NCBI GenBank assembly: GCA_964530825.1
Contig: CAZHCA010000012.1
Location: forward strand, 62,001 to 126,000
Direction of reading: 5' to 3'
DNA from: CAZHCA01 sp964530825
GTDB taxonomy: Bacteria; Bacteroidota; Bacteroidia; Chitinophagales; Saprospiraceae
DNA: 64,000 nt
Shown here: positions 62,570 to 64,000 of the stretch, one piece after another
How the letters are laid out: every line of letters begins with the position of its first letter
Position numbering within the stretch: position 1 is the first letter of the stretch
Position numbers and translations under genes: made by a program
Notes under the pieces: model-generated
What the model was told of the DNA's origin: nothing
Databases searched by the model: none
What the model saw: only the letters and a program-made list of their open reading frames with translations

Positions 62570-62723
62570 AAGGGTGTATTTTAAGTAACTAATAGGGGTA
62601 AAATTAAAAAGACCGTTTAGAAAAGCGGCGATCTTCACTGAGAGATGGTTTATTCCACCCCAACACCAAAAATGAATATTTAATGCAAAGGAAATGAACA
62701 ACTAAGCCCCCCAAAAGGCAATA

Positions 62724-62767
62724 GTAATTATCGAATTCGATCTTTACTTCAGTTCAATTTTAATTAC
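62724..62767. promoter_or_regulatory. Nested dyads in the glmM / right-edge gene spacer
   Basis: GTAATTA (62724-62730) and TAATTAC (62761-62767) enclose a perfect 12-bp palindrome ATCGAATTCGAT (62730-62741). They lie between the divergent glmM and 62799 genes, so an operator is plausible. Confidence 0.4.
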
Positions 62768-62798
62768 AAGGGGTATAGCACTCCTAAAATAAAAAATT

Positions 62799-63290
62799 AT
62801 GAGTTACAAAAAAGGTATGTTTTTCGAAATTGCTCTTCACCCTTCCGATTTGAAGGTCCACGGGCACACGATCCTGCTGGAGGGACAATCGACAGAAGGC
62901 ACAGAGGAAATTCCCAAGTTGCCGGATAGCGATGATTACGGTCCTACGAATCGCCTGATCCAGCGCGACCAGTTCTTCCATGTTTTCTTGAAGTTCACGG
63001 TTAAAGGACGCCTGGCCAAACTGCTTTGTGATGGTACCTGGCGCAGCCGGGTGGTCTTCGAGGCCATGGGTATGCCCGAGGAGCCTACCATTGTCACCGA
63101 TTCTACGATTGACCTCGGTATTGATGGCCACACTTACACACTGCACATGCAGATTCCGCCTAATACCCTTGGTAGTGGTGTACACCGCGTAGTTTCCGAA
63201 CTCCAGTACCACCTCAAAGACGGTACTACGATGCCTATTGTCGCGTTCGATGATAAGTACCTGATTCGTATCTACGATGACAATTTCTAA
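62799..63290 (+). CDS. Beta-rich protein of unknown function
   Basis: A 163-residue protein with no signal peptide or membrane segment, starting ATG 62799 after an A/T-rich leader. It is rich in short strands with paired hydrophobics (MFFEIALHP, HVFLKFTVKG, YTLHMQIPP, YLIRIYDDNF) and two histidine/aspartate clusters. I do not recognise a family. It is divergent from glmM, and a terminator-like hairpin and a second unknown gene follow on the same strand. Confidence 0.6.
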   Translation: MSYKKGMFFEIALHPSDLKVHGHTILLEGQSTEGTEEIPKLPDSDDYGPTNRLIQRDQFFHVFLKFTVKGRLAKLLCDGTWRSRVVFEAMGMPEEPTIVTDSTIDLGIDGHTYTLHMQIPPNTLGSGVHRVVSELQYHLKDGTTMPIVAFDDKYLIRIYDDNF

Positions 63291-63306
63291 TCATCTGATG
63301 CCCTTG

Positions 63307-63346
63307 AACACATTCGCCGGATCGTCTTTGAGGCGGTCCGGTGTTT
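63307..63346 (+). terminator. Hairpin between the two right-edge genes
   Basis: CCGGATCG (63317-63324) pairs with CGGTCCGG (63334-63341) with one G-T pair, flanked by AACAC and GTGTT, and followed by three T residues then TAATAA. Probably a terminator or attenuator. Confidence 0.65.
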
Positions 63347-63361
63347 AATAATTTAGGCTGT

Positions 63362-64000
63362 ATGCAACAACCGATTCGAACCAGCCCCACTGCACGCCGA
63401 TATAAGATGATCTGCCTGCGCAACCGTCAGCAGCAGCACTGCTTCCACGTCCTCGACCAGCAATCGGATCCTTTACTCGTAAGCCGGTCTTATCCAACCC
63501 GGAAAGCCTGCTTGCGCGCACTGGACCAACTCTGGAACCGCCTGTGCATCAGTACGAACCTGGAAAAATCGGTTGATGAAGATGGTTACTTTTTCGTATT
63601 ACGAGAATTCAGAAATAGGGTATTTGCCCACAGTCGCTATTTCTACCGGGCAGAAGACCGTGACAAGGCAGTGAATGCTTTACGCGCCCAGGCCGTTTTC
63701 CGAACCGCGATGGAAAAACAGTTACGACTCACTGCTCAAAAAACTGTAGCTATGGAAACCAATATCCCGCCCCCACAAGCCGCTCCGACTAAGGCGCCGG
63801 TCGCAGAACGGCAACCGCCGGCACAGCCTGAAATATTGGATCAAGAACATGGGCAATCCGGAGGCATTCGGAGTTGCCAATTGTTGATAGATGGCGCGCC
63901 ATTAAACAGGAATACCATTGACTCGAAGGCCGCAGCGAGTTTACATCTTGAGTTGAGGTCCATTCCGACGACCGAAATATTGAACCTGCAAATCGCCGCA
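63362..64000 (+). CDS. Protein with two YegP-like (DUF1508) repeats, 3' end outside window
   Basis: From ATG 63362 the frame is open without a stop for 213 codons to the last base, so the gene continues beyond the window. Two repeats near the N-terminus, HCFHVLDQQSDPLLVSRSYPTRKACL and, after about 20 residues, YFFVLREFRNRVFAHSRYFYRAEDRDKAV, have the aromatic-strand then Ser-x-x-Tyr pattern of DUF1508/YegP domains. A Pro/Ala-rich linker (TNIPPPQAAPTKAPVAE) follows, then a new region with ESIC-like strands (QLLIDGAPLNR). No signal peptide. Function unknown. Confidence 0.65.
   Translation, partial: MQQPIRTSPTARRYKMICLRNRQQQHCFHVLDQQSDPLLVSRSYPTRKACLRALDQLWNRLCISTNLEKSVDEDGYFFVLREFRNRVFAHSRYFYRAEDRDKAVNALRAQAVFRTAMEKQLRLTAQKTVAMETNIPPPQAAPTKAPVAERQPPAQPEILDQEHGQSGGIRSCQLLIDGAPLNRNTIDSKAAASLHLELRSIPTTEILNLQIAA

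Noticed and set aside
1..64000. Search for tRNA, rRNA, CRISPR arrays, transposases and phage genes
   Set aside because: No regular short repeats with spacers, no tRNA-like clover sequence and no integrase or transposase motif was found by eye.

Overview
The window reads as a chromosomal segment of a Bacteroidota bacterium, most likely of the Saprospiria/Lewinella type. This rests on the gene families: a TonB-dependent receptor with a carboxypeptidase-regulatory-like N-terminus paired with a DUF5689 lipoprotein, a secreted protein with a type IX secretion (T9SS) C-terminal domain, PorT-like and TonB-like outer-membrane barrels, a sufBCDSE-sufT operon, a DUF6569 lipoprotein, DUF434, DUF1361 and WbqC proteins, and many lipoprotein signals. 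Shine-Dalgarno sequences are mostly weak and several genes start with TTG. I see no rRNA, tRNA, CRISPR array, intact transposase or prophage gene. The window is densely coding on both strands.

Region by region. 1-9 kb: the 3' part of an outer-membrane barrel gene, a small HTH protein, trmN6-like methyltransferase, then a DUF5689 lipoprotein/TonB receptor pair transcribed away from a secreted endonuclease/exonuclease/phosphatase (possible nucleic-acid or phosphodiester scavenging). 9-16.8 kb: Pif1-like helicase, an unannotated 46-residue membrane protein, a polytopic GT-C-like membrane protein, DUF6569 lipoprotein, WbqC, a dynamin-like GTPase and a TM2-TPR-SHOCT protein. 16.8-29.5 kb: M1 aminopeptidase lipoprotein, an SDR, a ZU5-like protein, RarA, a secreted CotH/HipA-like protein, alkaline phosphatase, acyl-CoA dehydrogenase, DUF434 protein, a 396-bp gene-free stretch with several inverted repeats, gamma-glutamyltransferase and a small envelope protein. 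29.6-35.9 kb: the complete suf operon ending in sufT and an Rrf2 regulator. 35.8-41.7 kb: YfcE-like phosphoesterase, MDR oxidoreductase, a papain-fold protein that has lost its catalytic residues, a coiled-coil protein, OsmC, a PEBP protein and a purple-acid-phosphatase-like enzyme.

41.8-46 kb holds the most interesting locus: three overlapping genes for an asparagine-synthetase-like enzyme without glutaminase cysteine, a fold-type I PLP enzyme, and a DapDC/ODC-like decarboxylase whose substrate-contact motifs differ from the known families. It looks like a compact pathway for an amide-containing amino-acid metabolite that I cannot assign. 46-64 kb: BCCT transporter, DUF1361 protein, acyl-CoA carboxylase beta subunit with a GT-C/TPR membrane protein, aspartate aminotransferase, T9SS cargo, oligopeptidase B, a PorT-like barrel, two adjacent aminotransferase class V/cysteine-desulfurase-like genes, glmM, and at the right edge an unknown beta-rich protein followed by a truncated gene with two YegP-like (DUF1508) repeats that runs out of the window.

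Functional links: iron-sulfur assembly (suf plus two further class V enzymes), phosphorus acquisition (nuclease, two phosphatases), peptide breakdown (M1 peptidase, oligopeptidase B, gamma-glutamyltransferase) and surface export. Functions are assigned from sequence motifs and family knowledge only; no database search was run.
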